NCBI GenBank assembly: GCA_038203695.1
Contig: JBBRDQ010000003.1
Coordinates: 1-64,000, forward strand
Direction: 5' to 3'
DNA: 64,000 nucleotides
DNA from: M3007 sp038203695
Lineage (GTDB): Bacteria; Bacteroidota; Bacteroidia; Chitinophagales; Saprospiraceae
The stretch's first letter is position 1. The number at the start of each line of letters is the position of its first letter. This document shows positions 1 through 8,030 of the stretch, one piece after another. A model generated the notes under the pieces. The model saw only the letters and a list, made by a program, of their open reading frames with translations, was not told the origin of the DNA and ran no database searches. Made by a program: the position numbers and the translations under genes.

Positions 1-1
1 C

Positions 2-199
2 CTGCCAGAGGCAGCACAGGCTACGTTGACGGTTTATGACGAAACGGGTCGTATGTTGTTCACCCAACAGGGCGACTTTGCGAAAGGGTACAACCAGATC
101 GCCATTGACCGCGCGTTGTTGAACACAACCGGTATGCTGTATTACAAAGTGGCTACGGCTACGGACAGTGCCACGAAGAAGATGATTCAGACGAAGTAA
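2..199 (+). CDS. C-terminal end of a T9SS-exported protein (partial, 5' end outside window)
   Basis: An open frame runs in from the left edge and stops with TAA at 197-199, giving 65 residues. The peptide (LTVYDETGRMLFTQQGDFAKG, then a tail ending MLYYKVATATDS and KKMIQTK) is the last part of a T9SS type A sorting domain. That domain directs export across the outer membrane and is then cleaved by PorU. The first 109 bases match 5518-5626 with only five differences, so this gene is a close paralogue of the next gene, at least at its 3' end. Nothing can be said about the body of the protein. A strong terminator hairpin follows. Confidence 0.85.
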   Translation: MPEAAQATLTVYDETGRMLFTQQGDFAKGYNQIAIDRALLNTTGMLYYKVATATDSATKKMIQTK

Positions 200-574
200 G
201 AAGGTAAGCGGCTAAAGTCGCTCACAAATATTTTTATATAAAAATCCCGGCTGACGTTTGTCACGCCGGGATTTTTGTATGTAAAGAGTAGACGTTTCAA
301 CTACCCAATAAAGGGTATATATAAAAATTAATCAAGGGATTACTGATAGCGTTGCAAGAACCTGGCTATCTTTGCTATGGAACTAAATTCTAATCCGTAT
401 ATAATCCTGTGGGTAACTAGTCCTTACAACCGATGTCTTCCGTACTTTAGATACGTTTATTACTTAGTAAGTAATTCCCCGCACATTGCATTGTATTTTA
501 TTTAAGGCTCAGGACAAATGATTGTCTTGCAGCCTTTTATGGTTTTCTTATACGTACTATTTCTATGATTTCCC
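200..574. other. Intergenic region upstream of the 1715-residue cargo gene
   Basis: No coding signal was seen. It holds the terminator at 240-276 and a perfect Bacteroidota -7 match (TATCTTTG, 367-374), with TTG only 12 bases upstream, which is short for this promoter type. If that is the promoter, the leader is nearly 200 bases. Otherwise the real promoter is nearer the start and was not recognised. Confidence 0.4.
240..276 (+). terminator. Intrinsic terminator after the partial T9SS gene
   Basis: A hairpin with arms AAAAATCCCGG and CCGGGATTTTT encloses a smaller TGAC/GTCA stem. The T-run is part of the right arm, and the A-rich left arm could also let it work in the opposite direction. It lies 41 bases after the stop of the upstream partial gene. 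Confidence 0.8.
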
Positions 575-3500
575 ATGAAAAAAAATTACAATTTCTCCTT
601 GCGGGTCGCTTTGTCCAGCGGGCAAAAATTCAAACTGCTGCTCTCGGCCATGTTGCTACTCTCGGCGGCTTTATTACAGGCTCAAATTTCGATTACCAAT
701 CCATGTGTTTGTTTAAACAATGCCACCACGCTCACGAATGGTCAGTTTAACGAGACCATTGTGGTGCATGCGCCGGCCGGACAAACCTGGACGGTGAGTG
801 CTGTTTCCGGCCTGTACACTACCGGTAGCGCCGCGCCACCCGCTGCGCCAACGCCGATTGCGATCGGCACAGTGCTGGTCGCGTCGGACACAACCTATAC
901 CCTGAATGGCCGGCATGTCGATGCGATCGGTTACACGGTTTCAGTCAGTAACGGACTGGGTACCACGCTGAGCATCGGCAATTCCTGCCAGTACCCGAAT
1001 CCGACTGTCTCGACAAATTTAAGCAGTACGATTTGCCTGCACGCTGACCCGGTTCCATTGATCGGTACACCGGGCGACGCAAATATCGTCAGTGCCGGTT
1101 TCACGGTAAATGGCGTGCCTGAGACCGTATTTAACCCAGCCGCAGGAGTAGGCGCTTATACGATTACCTATACCGTTAACGGGGGTATGCCCAAAGCGAA
1201 CGGACCAAATGATCCGGGTTGTATCCAGACCATTTCACAGATAGTCAATGTGGTGGAAACACCCGATACTATGACCTGCAGAGAACTGACCGAAGTTTCG
1301 CTGAATGAAAATTGTACCCTCGTACTCGTTCCTGAACAGATACTGCTGGGTACGTATGGCTGTTATGAAGATTTTCTGGTTGAATTTGACACGGTAAAAT
1401 CTTATGGCAACGGTCCGTGGGTCTCCCTCGTATTTGGACCCAACGATCTGAATAAAACCTACTTCGTACGCATCCGGCAGGTAAAATCTGGCAATAGATG
1501 CTGGGGGGACGTCAAAATCAAAGATAAACTGGCGCCGGTTGTCACTTGTCAGGATATGCTTTTGACCTGCGCGATTTCCCCATATAGCCCGGCTTATTTA
1601 CAGGATACGCTGCATTTGCTCCATGTTTATCCGACGATCACGGACAACTGTTCACCTTATTCCCGCACTTATGCGGATACCTGGCACGATCTGTCCTGTA
1701 CAGATTCAATCAATGGTCTGGGCGATATTGCAGCCTACGTAACCCGGGTTTGGACGGCAAAAGACACCTTTAATAATACAGGTGTTTGTACGCAGAATAT
1801 TTACTTCGAACGCCGCCACGTTTCCGATGTAGTTTTCCCGGCGGATGTGACGGTTAGTTGCGCCAACGGCAACACAGCACCATTGGCTACCGGCGTGCCA
1901 TATATTAACGAATTGGGAATCGACTGGCCGGTTTACGGGATACAGCACTTCTGTGAACTCAGTGCGACTTACAGCGATACCATGCTTCCGGTTTGTGATG
2001 GCAACTATAAAATACGACGCACCTGGACGGTAACCGACGCGTGTATGGCAATTGCTCCGTCGCCGCCAGCCAACCCAATATCTTTTCTCCAAACCATTCA
2101 AGTAATGGATGGTACCGGTCCGACGATGACTTGCCCGGCCAATCTGACGGTTTCGACAGATCCGTTTGCCTGCTGTGCTGTGGTTGATTTACTCGATATT
2201 ATTATTTCAGACAACTGTTCGCGCATCAACAATATCAGCGCTAAAGTATTTAATTTCAATCCGACCACCGGCGCTCCATTACCCACACTTACCGTTAGCG
2301 GTACGCTTACAACATTCCCGGATAACAACCTGTCAGTATCCGATACGCTGGGCAATTTTGGTATAACTCCTTGTCTATCAATCGGTACACACCCTGTGGA
2401 ATACCGGGCTGAAGATGACTGCGGTAACATTTCGACCTGCTCGTTCCAGTTAACGGTGGCCGATCTGGTGCCGCCGACTTCCAGTTGCATGCAACTTACG
2501 ACCGTCCTCATTGGTACCGATGATCCAAACGATTGTTATGTGCCATCGGCCGGTGGTTGCGACTTTGCGGGAATAAAATGGATTCCAGCGAAAAACTTCG
2601 ATCTGGGTTCGGCCGACCATTGTAACCATGTCAAATTTACGATCCGGCGGATGGCCCCGTATAGTCCGTTTATCGAAAGCCTGAACAAGACGAACGGTTT
2701 CCCGGATTGCAGCGACGGCACGATGGACACGATAACAGAATACAATCGCGCCACGGCGGAACAGGATTCCATTAAATTCTACTGTGCGGAGGTTGGTACG
2801 ACTCAATCAGCCATACTGCGCATATATCAAACCGACGTAAACGGTCAGATTATGACCAATCTGGCCGGCCTGCCGATTTACAGTGATTGTATGGTCAATG
2901 TGGAAATTAGGGACAATGTCAAACCGAAATGTGTAGCGCCGGCGCCGGTGAACGTTTTGTGCCAGAACTTCGACAAGACATTGTTGACTTACGGCAATGC
3001 CAGTGTGTCTGATAACTGCTGTTTGGATACGTCGAAAGTGTACCAGGGCCAATGTGGATTGACGCATACAGTCAATTATTCCCAATTTGATACCGTTTGT
3101 AGCCGGGGGACGATCACCCGAACCTTCCGGGCATTTGACTGTCACGGTTTTTCGTCGTTCTGCACCCAGCAGGTAATTGTGGAGCACACGCAAGACTATT
3201 TCGTGAAATTTCCGGATGACTTGTTTGTAACAGTTTGTGCCGGCGGACTTAATCAATTCGGCCAGCCAACCTTCTACGGAGAAACGTGCGAACTATTGAG
3301 TGTTACGTTCACGGACGAATTATTTACCGTGATACCCAATGCGTGTTATAAAATCGAACGTACCTGGAAAGTGATCAACTGGTGTACGTACAATCCGGGA
3401 TTACCGTGTGTCACTATACCCAACCCGGTGAACGACACCGGACCGACATTATCTGCCAGTGCCAGCTTGCCCGCTCCGGCGGGTCCGGAATGGAATGCCA

Positions 3501-5722
3501 CGGTAACGGCAATAGCGACCAATCCCTCCTTCGACTATTCGACGCTCTGGAACGCCAATGCCAACTGTTATACCTATAAACAGGTCATCAGAGTGAGTGA
3601 TACCGAGGCCCCGATCCTGCAATGCCCGGCGTCTCCCGTGCAATACTGTGATGAAACGCCCAATAATCCGCAATTGTGGAATGAATCGTACTGGTTGGAC
3701 CCCGGTCTAAGCAGCCACGACTTATGCGAAGGACCCGCCGATCTCATCCTTACCGGAACGGATAATTGCAGCGGCTCCAGGATCAGATTTCGCTATTTGT
3801 TATTCCTGGATCTGGACAACAACGGTTCGATGGAAACGGTCGTCAACAGCGCTAATCTGCCGGCTTCCGGTACGGTGGCCTTTGGTAATGCAAATAATGC
3901 CAACTACTCAGGCGGGACGGTCAGAAACTTTGACCAGCGCACGGTGCCGGCCGCCCTTAAATACAGATTTGCCTTGCAGACCTATGTAACCGGCTTGAAT
4001 AAAACGGCTGCAGTTCGCTGGAACACCAATCAGAATCCGACTATCTATGTAGTTCCGGAATTGCCGTACGGTACCCATAAAATCAGGTGGTTTGTCGAAG
4101 ACGATTGCGGCGTCGAAACGGTCTGCGAATACACATTTGTCGTAAAGGACTGCAAAGCCCCGACAGTGGTTTGCAAAGACGACCTGAATGTGGACATTAT
4201 GCCGATACAAATGATCCAGTTGGGGGCTACGGATTTTCTGGAAAATGTGGAAGATAATTGTACGCCAACCGATCAGATCAAAGTAGGCGTGGTGCGATCG
4301 GATGAAAGCACGGGTGTTTTTCCAGTCAATCCGGACGGCTCGCCACAGTTAAGTGTGGCCTTTACGTGTGCTGAATTGGGCAACCAAGCGGTGCAACTGT
4401 GGACGTTGGATGCAGCGGGCAACGCTTCGTTTTGCGAAACAAACGTGCTTGTGCAGGACAACAACGGGCACTGCCCGCAAGCGGGTGTCGTTACCGTAGC
4501 CGGTTTGGTAGCCACGGAGTCGAATGTTGGATTGCAGGATGCAGAAGTAGACTTACAGGCAACAGCGCCCGGTATGTCACTCATTTCGCTGTTCCGAAAT
4601 ACCTCGGAAACCGGACATTACGCCTTCTCCAATGCAGTACCCCTTGCAGCCAATGTCACGGTAACACCTACCGAAGATGCCAACCATATCAATGGTGTAT
4701 CTACGTTTGACCTGGTGCTGATCTCCAAACACATCCTCGGTATCGAGCCATTGACCTCGCCCTATAAAATGATCGCTGCCGACGCCAACAAGTCTAATTC
4801 GATCACGACTTTTGACATTGCGGAACTGCGTAAACTGGTACTGGGTATTTATACAGCACTACCGAATAATACCTCCTGGCGTTTTGTGGATAAATCGTTC
4901 AACTTCCCCAATGCCGCCAATCCATGGGAAACGGTGTTTCCGGAAAATAAAACGACCGTAGAAATCCAGCAAAGTCAGTTCAATGACGATTTTGTGGCGG
5001 TGAAAATCGGCGATATAAACGGGAGTGCCATCTCCAGCAACCTGATGTCGGCAGACGATCGTACCGCTGGTACGTTGTTGTTCGATATACAGGATCGCGC
5101 CGTGAAAGCAGGAGAAACATTTGAAGTATCGTTCCAGGCAGCCGAGCAAGTGACTGGTTATCAGTTCACGATGAACCACGCTGGTTTGGAAATCGTCGAT
5201 GTTGTACCTGGTGCGAATATGACGCTGGATAACTTCGGTGTACTGAAAGTAGAAAATGCATTGACGACCTCGTTCGACGGTACATCAGTGGGTGCGTTTA
5301 CGGTACGTTTCCGTGCTACCCAGGCTGGTGCGTTGAGCAAACTGTTAAGCGTATCGAGCCGCATCACCCATGCAGAAAGTTACAGTGTGAACAACGACAA
5401 AATGGAGGTAGGCTTCCGCTTTAGTTCCGCTACAGGGACGACCCTTACGGGCGTTGGTTTCGAGTTGTATCAGAACCAACCGAATCCATTTGTGCACAAA
5501 ACGTTCGTCGGCTTCCACCTGCCAGCGGCAGCACAAGCTACGTTGACGGTTTATGACGAAACGGGTCGTATGTTGTTTACCCAACAGGGCGACTTTGCAA
5601 AAGGGTACAACCAGATCGCCATCGACGCTGCAACTATCCTGCCGCAGGGAAGCGGTATGCTGTACTACAAAGTGGCTACGGCTACGGATGCCGCAACCCG
5701 CAAAATGATTCAGATAAAGTAA
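575..5722 (+). CDS. Large T9SS-exported multidomain surface protein with dockerin-like and cohesin-like segments
   Basis: The 1715-residue protein starts with a clear signal peptide (KLLLSAMLLLSAALLQAQ). The bulk is a series of cysteine-rich beta domains of HYR type. Each starts with a D-x-x-x-P-x-x-x-C pattern, for example DGTGPTMTCPANLTV near residue 511, and others near 310, 779, 1009 and 1191. Residues about 1374-1424 hold two dockerin-type helices with calcium-loop-like spacing (STFDLVLISKHILGI and ITTFDIAELRKLVLGI), and GDINGS near 1474. Residues about 1496-1600 resemble a cohesin-type beta sandwich. The last 75 or so residues are a T9SS sorting domain (NQPNPF near the start, MIQIK at the end). 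Family knowledge suggests a secreted or cell-surface adhesive protein; the ligand is unknown. The reading frame is intact. Confidence 0.85.
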   Translation: MKKNYNFSLRVALSSGQKFKLLLSAMLLLSAALLQAQISITNPCVCLNNATTLTNGQFNETIVVHAPAGQTWTVSAVSGLYTTGSAAPPAAPTPIAIGTVLVASDTTYTLNGRHVDAIGYTVSVSNGLGTTLSIGNSCQYPNPTVSTNLSSTICLHADPVPLIGTPGDANIVSAGFTVNGVPETVFNPAAGVGAYTITYTVNGGMPKANGPNDPGCIQTISQIVNVVETPDTMTCRELTEVSLNENCTLVLVPEQILLGTYGCYEDFLVEFDTVKSYGNGPWVSLVFGPNDLNKTYFVRIRQVKSGNRCWGDVKIKDKLAPVVTCQDMLLTCAISPYSPAYLQDTLHLLHVYPTITDNCSPYSRTYADTWHDLSCTDSINGLGDIAAYVTRVWTAKDTFNNTGVCTQNIYFERRHVSDVVFPADVTVSCANGNTAPLATGVPYINELGIDWPVYGIQHFCELSATYSDTMLPVCDGNYKIRRTWTVTDACMAIAPSPPANPISFLQTIQVMDGTGPTMTCPANLTVSTDPFACCAVVDLLDIIISDNCSRINNISAKVFNFNPTTGAPLPTLTVSGTLTTFPDNNLSVSDTLGNFGITPCLSIGTHPVEYRAEDDCGNISTCSFQLTVADLVPPTSSCMQLTTVLIGTDDPNDCYVPSAGGCDFAGIKWIPAKNFDLGSADHCNHVKFTIRRMAPYSPFIESLNKTNGFPDCSDGTMDTITEYNRATAEQDSIKFYCAEVGTTQSAILRIYQTDVNGQIMTNLAGLPIYSDCMVNVEIRDNVKPKCVAPAPVNVLCQNFDKTLLTYGNASVSDNCCLDTSKVYQGQCGLTHTVNYSQFDTVCSRGTITRTFRAFDCHGFSSFCTQQVIVEHTQDYFVKFPDDLFVTVCAGGLNQFGQPTFYGETCELLSVTFTDELFTVIPNACYKIERTWKVINWCTYNPGLPCVTIPNPVNDTGPTLSASASLPAPAGPEWNATVTAIATNPSFDYSTLWNANANCYTYKQVIRVSDTEAPILQCPASPVQYCDETPNNPQLWNESYWLDPGLSSHDLCEGPADLILTGTDNCSGSRIRFRYLLFLDLDNNGSMETVVNSANLPASGTVAFGNANNANYSGGTVRNFDQRTVPAALKYRFALQTYVTGLNKTAAVRWNTNQNPTIYVVPELPYGTHKIRWFVEDDCGVETVCEYTFVVKDCKAPTVVCKDDLNVDIMPIQMIQLGATDFLENVEDNCTPTDQIKVGVVRSDESTGVFPVNPDGSPQLSVAFTCAELGNQAVQLWTLDAAGNASFCETNVLVQDNNGHCPQAGVVTVAGLVATESNVGLQDAEVDLQATAPGMSLISLFRNTSETGHYAFSNAVPLAANVTVTPTEDANHINGVSTFDLVLISKHILGIEPLTSPYKMIAADANKSNSITTFDIAELRKLVLGIYTALPNNTSWRFVDKSFNFPNAANPWETVFPENKTTVEIQQSQFNDDFVAVKIGDINGSAISSNLMSADDRTAGTLLFDIQDRAVKAGETFEVSFQAAEQVTGYQFTMNHAGLEIVDVVPGANMTLDNFGVLKVENALTTSFDGTSVGAFTVRFRATQAGALSKLLSVSSRITHAESYSVNNDKMEVGFRFSSATGTTLTGVGFELYQNQPNPFVHKTFVGFHLPAAAQATLTVYDETGRMLFTQQGDFAKGYNQIAIDAATILPQGSGMLYYKVATATDAATRKMIQIK

Positions 5723-5754
5723 GCGATTGAATCGCTCGATAATTATAAAATGCG

Positions 5755-5788
5755 GCGCGGCGCGGGGGTAAAAACCATCGGGCCGCGC
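5755..5788. terminator. GC-rich hairpin between convergent genes
   Basis: Arms GCGCGGC and GCCGCGC lie between the convergent 1715-residue cargo gene and the HEAT-like gene. The T-rich tail is short (TTTAT), so termination is plausible rather than certain. A smaller GCGAT/ATCGC stem sits just before it at 5723-5735. Confidence 0.4.
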
Positions 5789-5789
5789 T

Positions 5790-6440
5790 TTATGTAGGCA
5801 TTTTCCTGAGTACCTTACTTGCCCGATTCCGGAATGCTGCTGACCCATGCGGCGTATGCTCCTCCAATACCAGTCGCAATTCCGGCCATAATTCCGGCAC
5901 CCTTTTGCAGATATGCTCCAGCACCGTAATGGAAAAGGCGCGAACTGCAATTGCTTCAAACGGATTGCCTAACAGTTTGAAACAAGCATCCGTACAAGCA
6001 TCCAGCAGCGTATCCGGAATCGTTAGGTCCTGGAAAATACGGAGGGTATTGCGTTTGAGCGCGCCGTGTACAGTATGGCTCGACAATAGATCTACCATAT
6101 CCGGATACCACGGCTCCAGCAATTGCGGCTGCTGTACGCCTATCGTGCCGACTACCCAGGCGGCATACTCGGCCATTTTGGGATCGTTGCCCAGAAAAAT
6201 ATCCATCAGCGCTTGAAGTCGTTCTGCGTCATTACCAATGCGCGCTACAATGCCATTGATATGCGCTTTGGAACGCGCAGCGGCGAGTAAGGTGAGCAGG
6301 GTATCCTTTTCAGATAGGGTGGATTTCAAATCGAATAATTTTAAGTGGGGAATGCGTGCGTTAGCCGATTTTATGTCTATCAACAAAGGTACAAAAATGC
6401 GCAGATCGGCTGTAAAATAGTAAGTAATTTGCAGGCCCAA
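5790..6440 (-). CDS. HEAT-repeat-like protein of unknown function
   Basis: Up to 216 residues, predicted almost entirely alpha-helical, with repeated leucine/alanine-rich helix pairs such as LLTLLAAARSKAHINGIVA and AEYAAWVVGTIGV. Those are typical of HEAT/armadillo solenoids used for protein-protein contacts. No signal peptide or catalytic motif is visible. The start is uncertain. The ATG at 6440 is the longest option, but a perfect -7 promoter element (TACCTTTG on the minus strand, 6384-6391) lies inside that frame. This suggests that the true start is downstream, possibly a TTG near the LKLFDLKSTLSEK segment. It diverges from the lipoprotein gene at 6545. Confidence 0.6.
   Translation of the reverse strand: MGLQITYYFTADLRIFVPLLIDIKSANARIPHLKLFDLKSTLSEKDTLLTLLAAARSKAHINGIVARIGNDAERLQALMDIFLGNDPKMAEYAAWVVGTIGVQQPQLLEPWYPDMVDLLSSHTVHGALKRNTLRIFQDLTIPDTLLDACTDACFKLLGNPFEAIAVRAFSITVLEHICKRVPELWPELRLVLEEHTPHGSAAFRNRASKVLRKMPT
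6384..6391 (-). promoter_or_regulatory. -7 promoter element (TACCTTTG) for the HEAT-like gene
   Basis: Perfect match to the Bacteroidota consensus TAnnTTTG on the minus strand. No TTG is found at the usual 17-23 base spacing upstream. It sits inside the longest version of the HEAT-like frame and argues for a shorter protein. Confidence 0.4.
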
Positions 6441-6544
6441 AAAAATTGAATAATTGCTAATAAATTACAAAAATCAATCGTTGTTAATAAAATACAAATA
6501 AAATACAGTTCTTATAACTTTCCTGTCATTAACCTTTCCAACTC

Positions 6545-7951
6545 ATGAAACAACTCTTCTGCTGTTGCCTGTTTGCACTCCTGTTTTGCGCCTGCACCCG
6601 CGACCACAAAACTGCCCAATCAGCAGCCAACTCGGACAGCGCCGCTCCATTTACAGCCGCTAAAATGTGTGTCAAACCACCGCTGAACAATCTCCAGGTG
6701 ATGCCCAAAATATTTACGGTCAATCCCGCAGAAGCGAAACAAATCGCCATCCGCAATGGCGGCAGTATTGCTGTTCCTGCCGGCGCTTTTGTCTATGCCG
6801 ACGGCCGGCCGGTAACGGAATCCGTGGAGTTGCGTTTCCGGGAATTTCACACCGCCGGGGAAATTATCGCCAGTGGTATTCCTATGAAAGCGATCGGCCC
6901 GGATGGACAGGAAGGGCACATGCAAACCGCCGGCATGTTTGAACTGGAAGGTTTTGTGAACAATACCGCCGTAAAAATCGCCCCGGGTAAAACCATTGCT
7001 ATAAACCTCAGTTCGAACACAAATGGTCGTTATGATACCTGGTTTTTCGACACACAAGCGGGTAACTGGCTGGATATCGGCGATTCAGATGCGGTATTAG
7101 CTACACCAGTGGGCGGCGAAAATACAGGTGGGAATTTTGCGCCTGAAGTGGCATATACTGCTCCCGTCAAACCGGTACTTCTGGACAAGAGTAAACCCAA
7201 ACTGAATTTCGATATCAACTACGACCGCTTTCCCGAACTGAAAACCATGCAGAATAGGGTGTTGCAATACACAGGATCGGATAAAGCCAAGGATCCCGCC
7301 AATAACAACTGGATATTTACACATTCCTGGGAAAATATCAAACTGGATAAAGCCAATACCCCGGGGCAGTATACGCTGGTGCTGGAAAGTGAGGATAAAT
7401 CCTACACCATTCCGGTGAGCCCTTGTCTGACTGGCGCCGCGTACGAAGTCGCCCTGCGCGACTATCGGACGCAACTGGCCGACTATGAAAAAGCCCGGGT
7501 GAAATTGTCCGACCAGCAGATGTATCAAAAGGAAAAAAATAATTACCTGCGCAGTGTAGGGATCGATGTATTCGGCATTTATAACTACGATATTTTTTGG
7601 AAACAATCCGAAAATGTACAGGTACTGGCAAATTTCAATTTCGATAACCAGGAAATTCCAACCGACTTAAAAAATTCGATCTCGGTTTATCTGGTGTGTC
7701 GCGGCGGTTCGATGGTGATTGGGTACGATCAAAGCGCCTGGAGTAAATTCGCCTTCAATCCAAATGATAAAGACAATCGGCTGCTGGCGGTTTTGCCCGA
7801 TCAGCGCGTTGCGCTGCTGACCGAAAAAGCGTTCAATGCCCTGCTGCCCACATTGCGCCAGTCGGCCCACAAAAACTTCACGTTCAATATGCCGGTGCAG
7901 GCATACACCGTAAGTAGCACGGCAGACCTCGATCGGGCGCTTTCGCTCTAA
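6545..7951 (+). CDS. Outer-membrane-type lipoprotein of unknown function
   Basis: 468 residues. The signal peptide ends in a lipobox (LLFCAC, cysteine followed by TRD), so the mature protein is probably lipid-anchored. After a short serine/alanine-rich linker comes a beta-rich domain with SIAVPAGAFVYADGRPV, LRFREFHTAGEIIASGIPM and TAGMFELEG. This arrangement is familiar from uncharacterised Bacteroidota lipoproteins, whose function I do not know. The middle part is charged and predicted partly helical (AKDPANNNW, DYEKARVKL). No enzyme motif was seen. The start follows from the signal peptide. A 12-base inverted repeat separates it from the downstream WG-repeat gene on the same strand, so the two may or may not share a transcript. 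Confidence 0.7.
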   Translation: MKQLFCCCLFALLFCACTRDHKTAQSAANSDSAAPFTAAKMCVKPPLNNLQVMPKIFTVNPAEAKQIAIRNGGSIAVPAGAFVYADGRPVTESVELRFREFHTAGEIIASGIPMKAIGPDGQEGHMQTAGMFELEGFVNNTAVKIAPGKTIAINLSSNTNGRYDTWFFDTQAGNWLDIGDSDAVLATPVGGENTGGNFAPEVAYTAPVKPVLLDKSKPKLNFDINYDRFPELKTMQNRVLQYTGSDKAKDPANNNWIFTHSWENIKLDKANTPGQYTLVLESEDKSYTIPVSPCLTGAAYEVALRDYRTQLADYEKARVKLSDQQMYQKEKNNYLRSVGIDVFGIYNYDIFWKQSENVQVLANFNFDNQEIPTDLKNSISVYLVCRGGSMVIGYDQSAWSKFAFNPNDKDNRLLAVLPDQRVALLTEKAFNALLPTLRQSAHKNFTFNMPVQAYTVSSTADLDRALSL

Positions 7952-7964
7952 AAAAGCCGGTTTT

Positions 7965-8003
7965 CGTAGTGTGGCATCGCGTATCGCCGGGTGCCACACT
8001 ACG
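7965..8003 (+). repeat. Perfect 12-base inverted repeat between lipoprotein and WG-repeat genes
   Basis: CGTAGTGTGGCA at 7965-7976 pairs perfectly with TGCCACACTACG at 7992-8003 across a 15-base loop. There is no T-run, so it is not a classic terminator. It ends 27 bases before the ATG at 8031 and could be an mRNA processing, stability or leader-control hairpin. Confidence 0.65.
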
Positions 8004-8030
8004 CGAATAACGCTGCAAAAGCAATTTATC

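Noticed and set aside
352..374. TTG (352-354) and TATCTTTG (367-374) as a full promoter for the 1715-residue gene
   Set aside because: The -7 element is perfect, but the spacer is only 12 bases, shorter than the usual 17-23, so it is mentioned only as a possible element.
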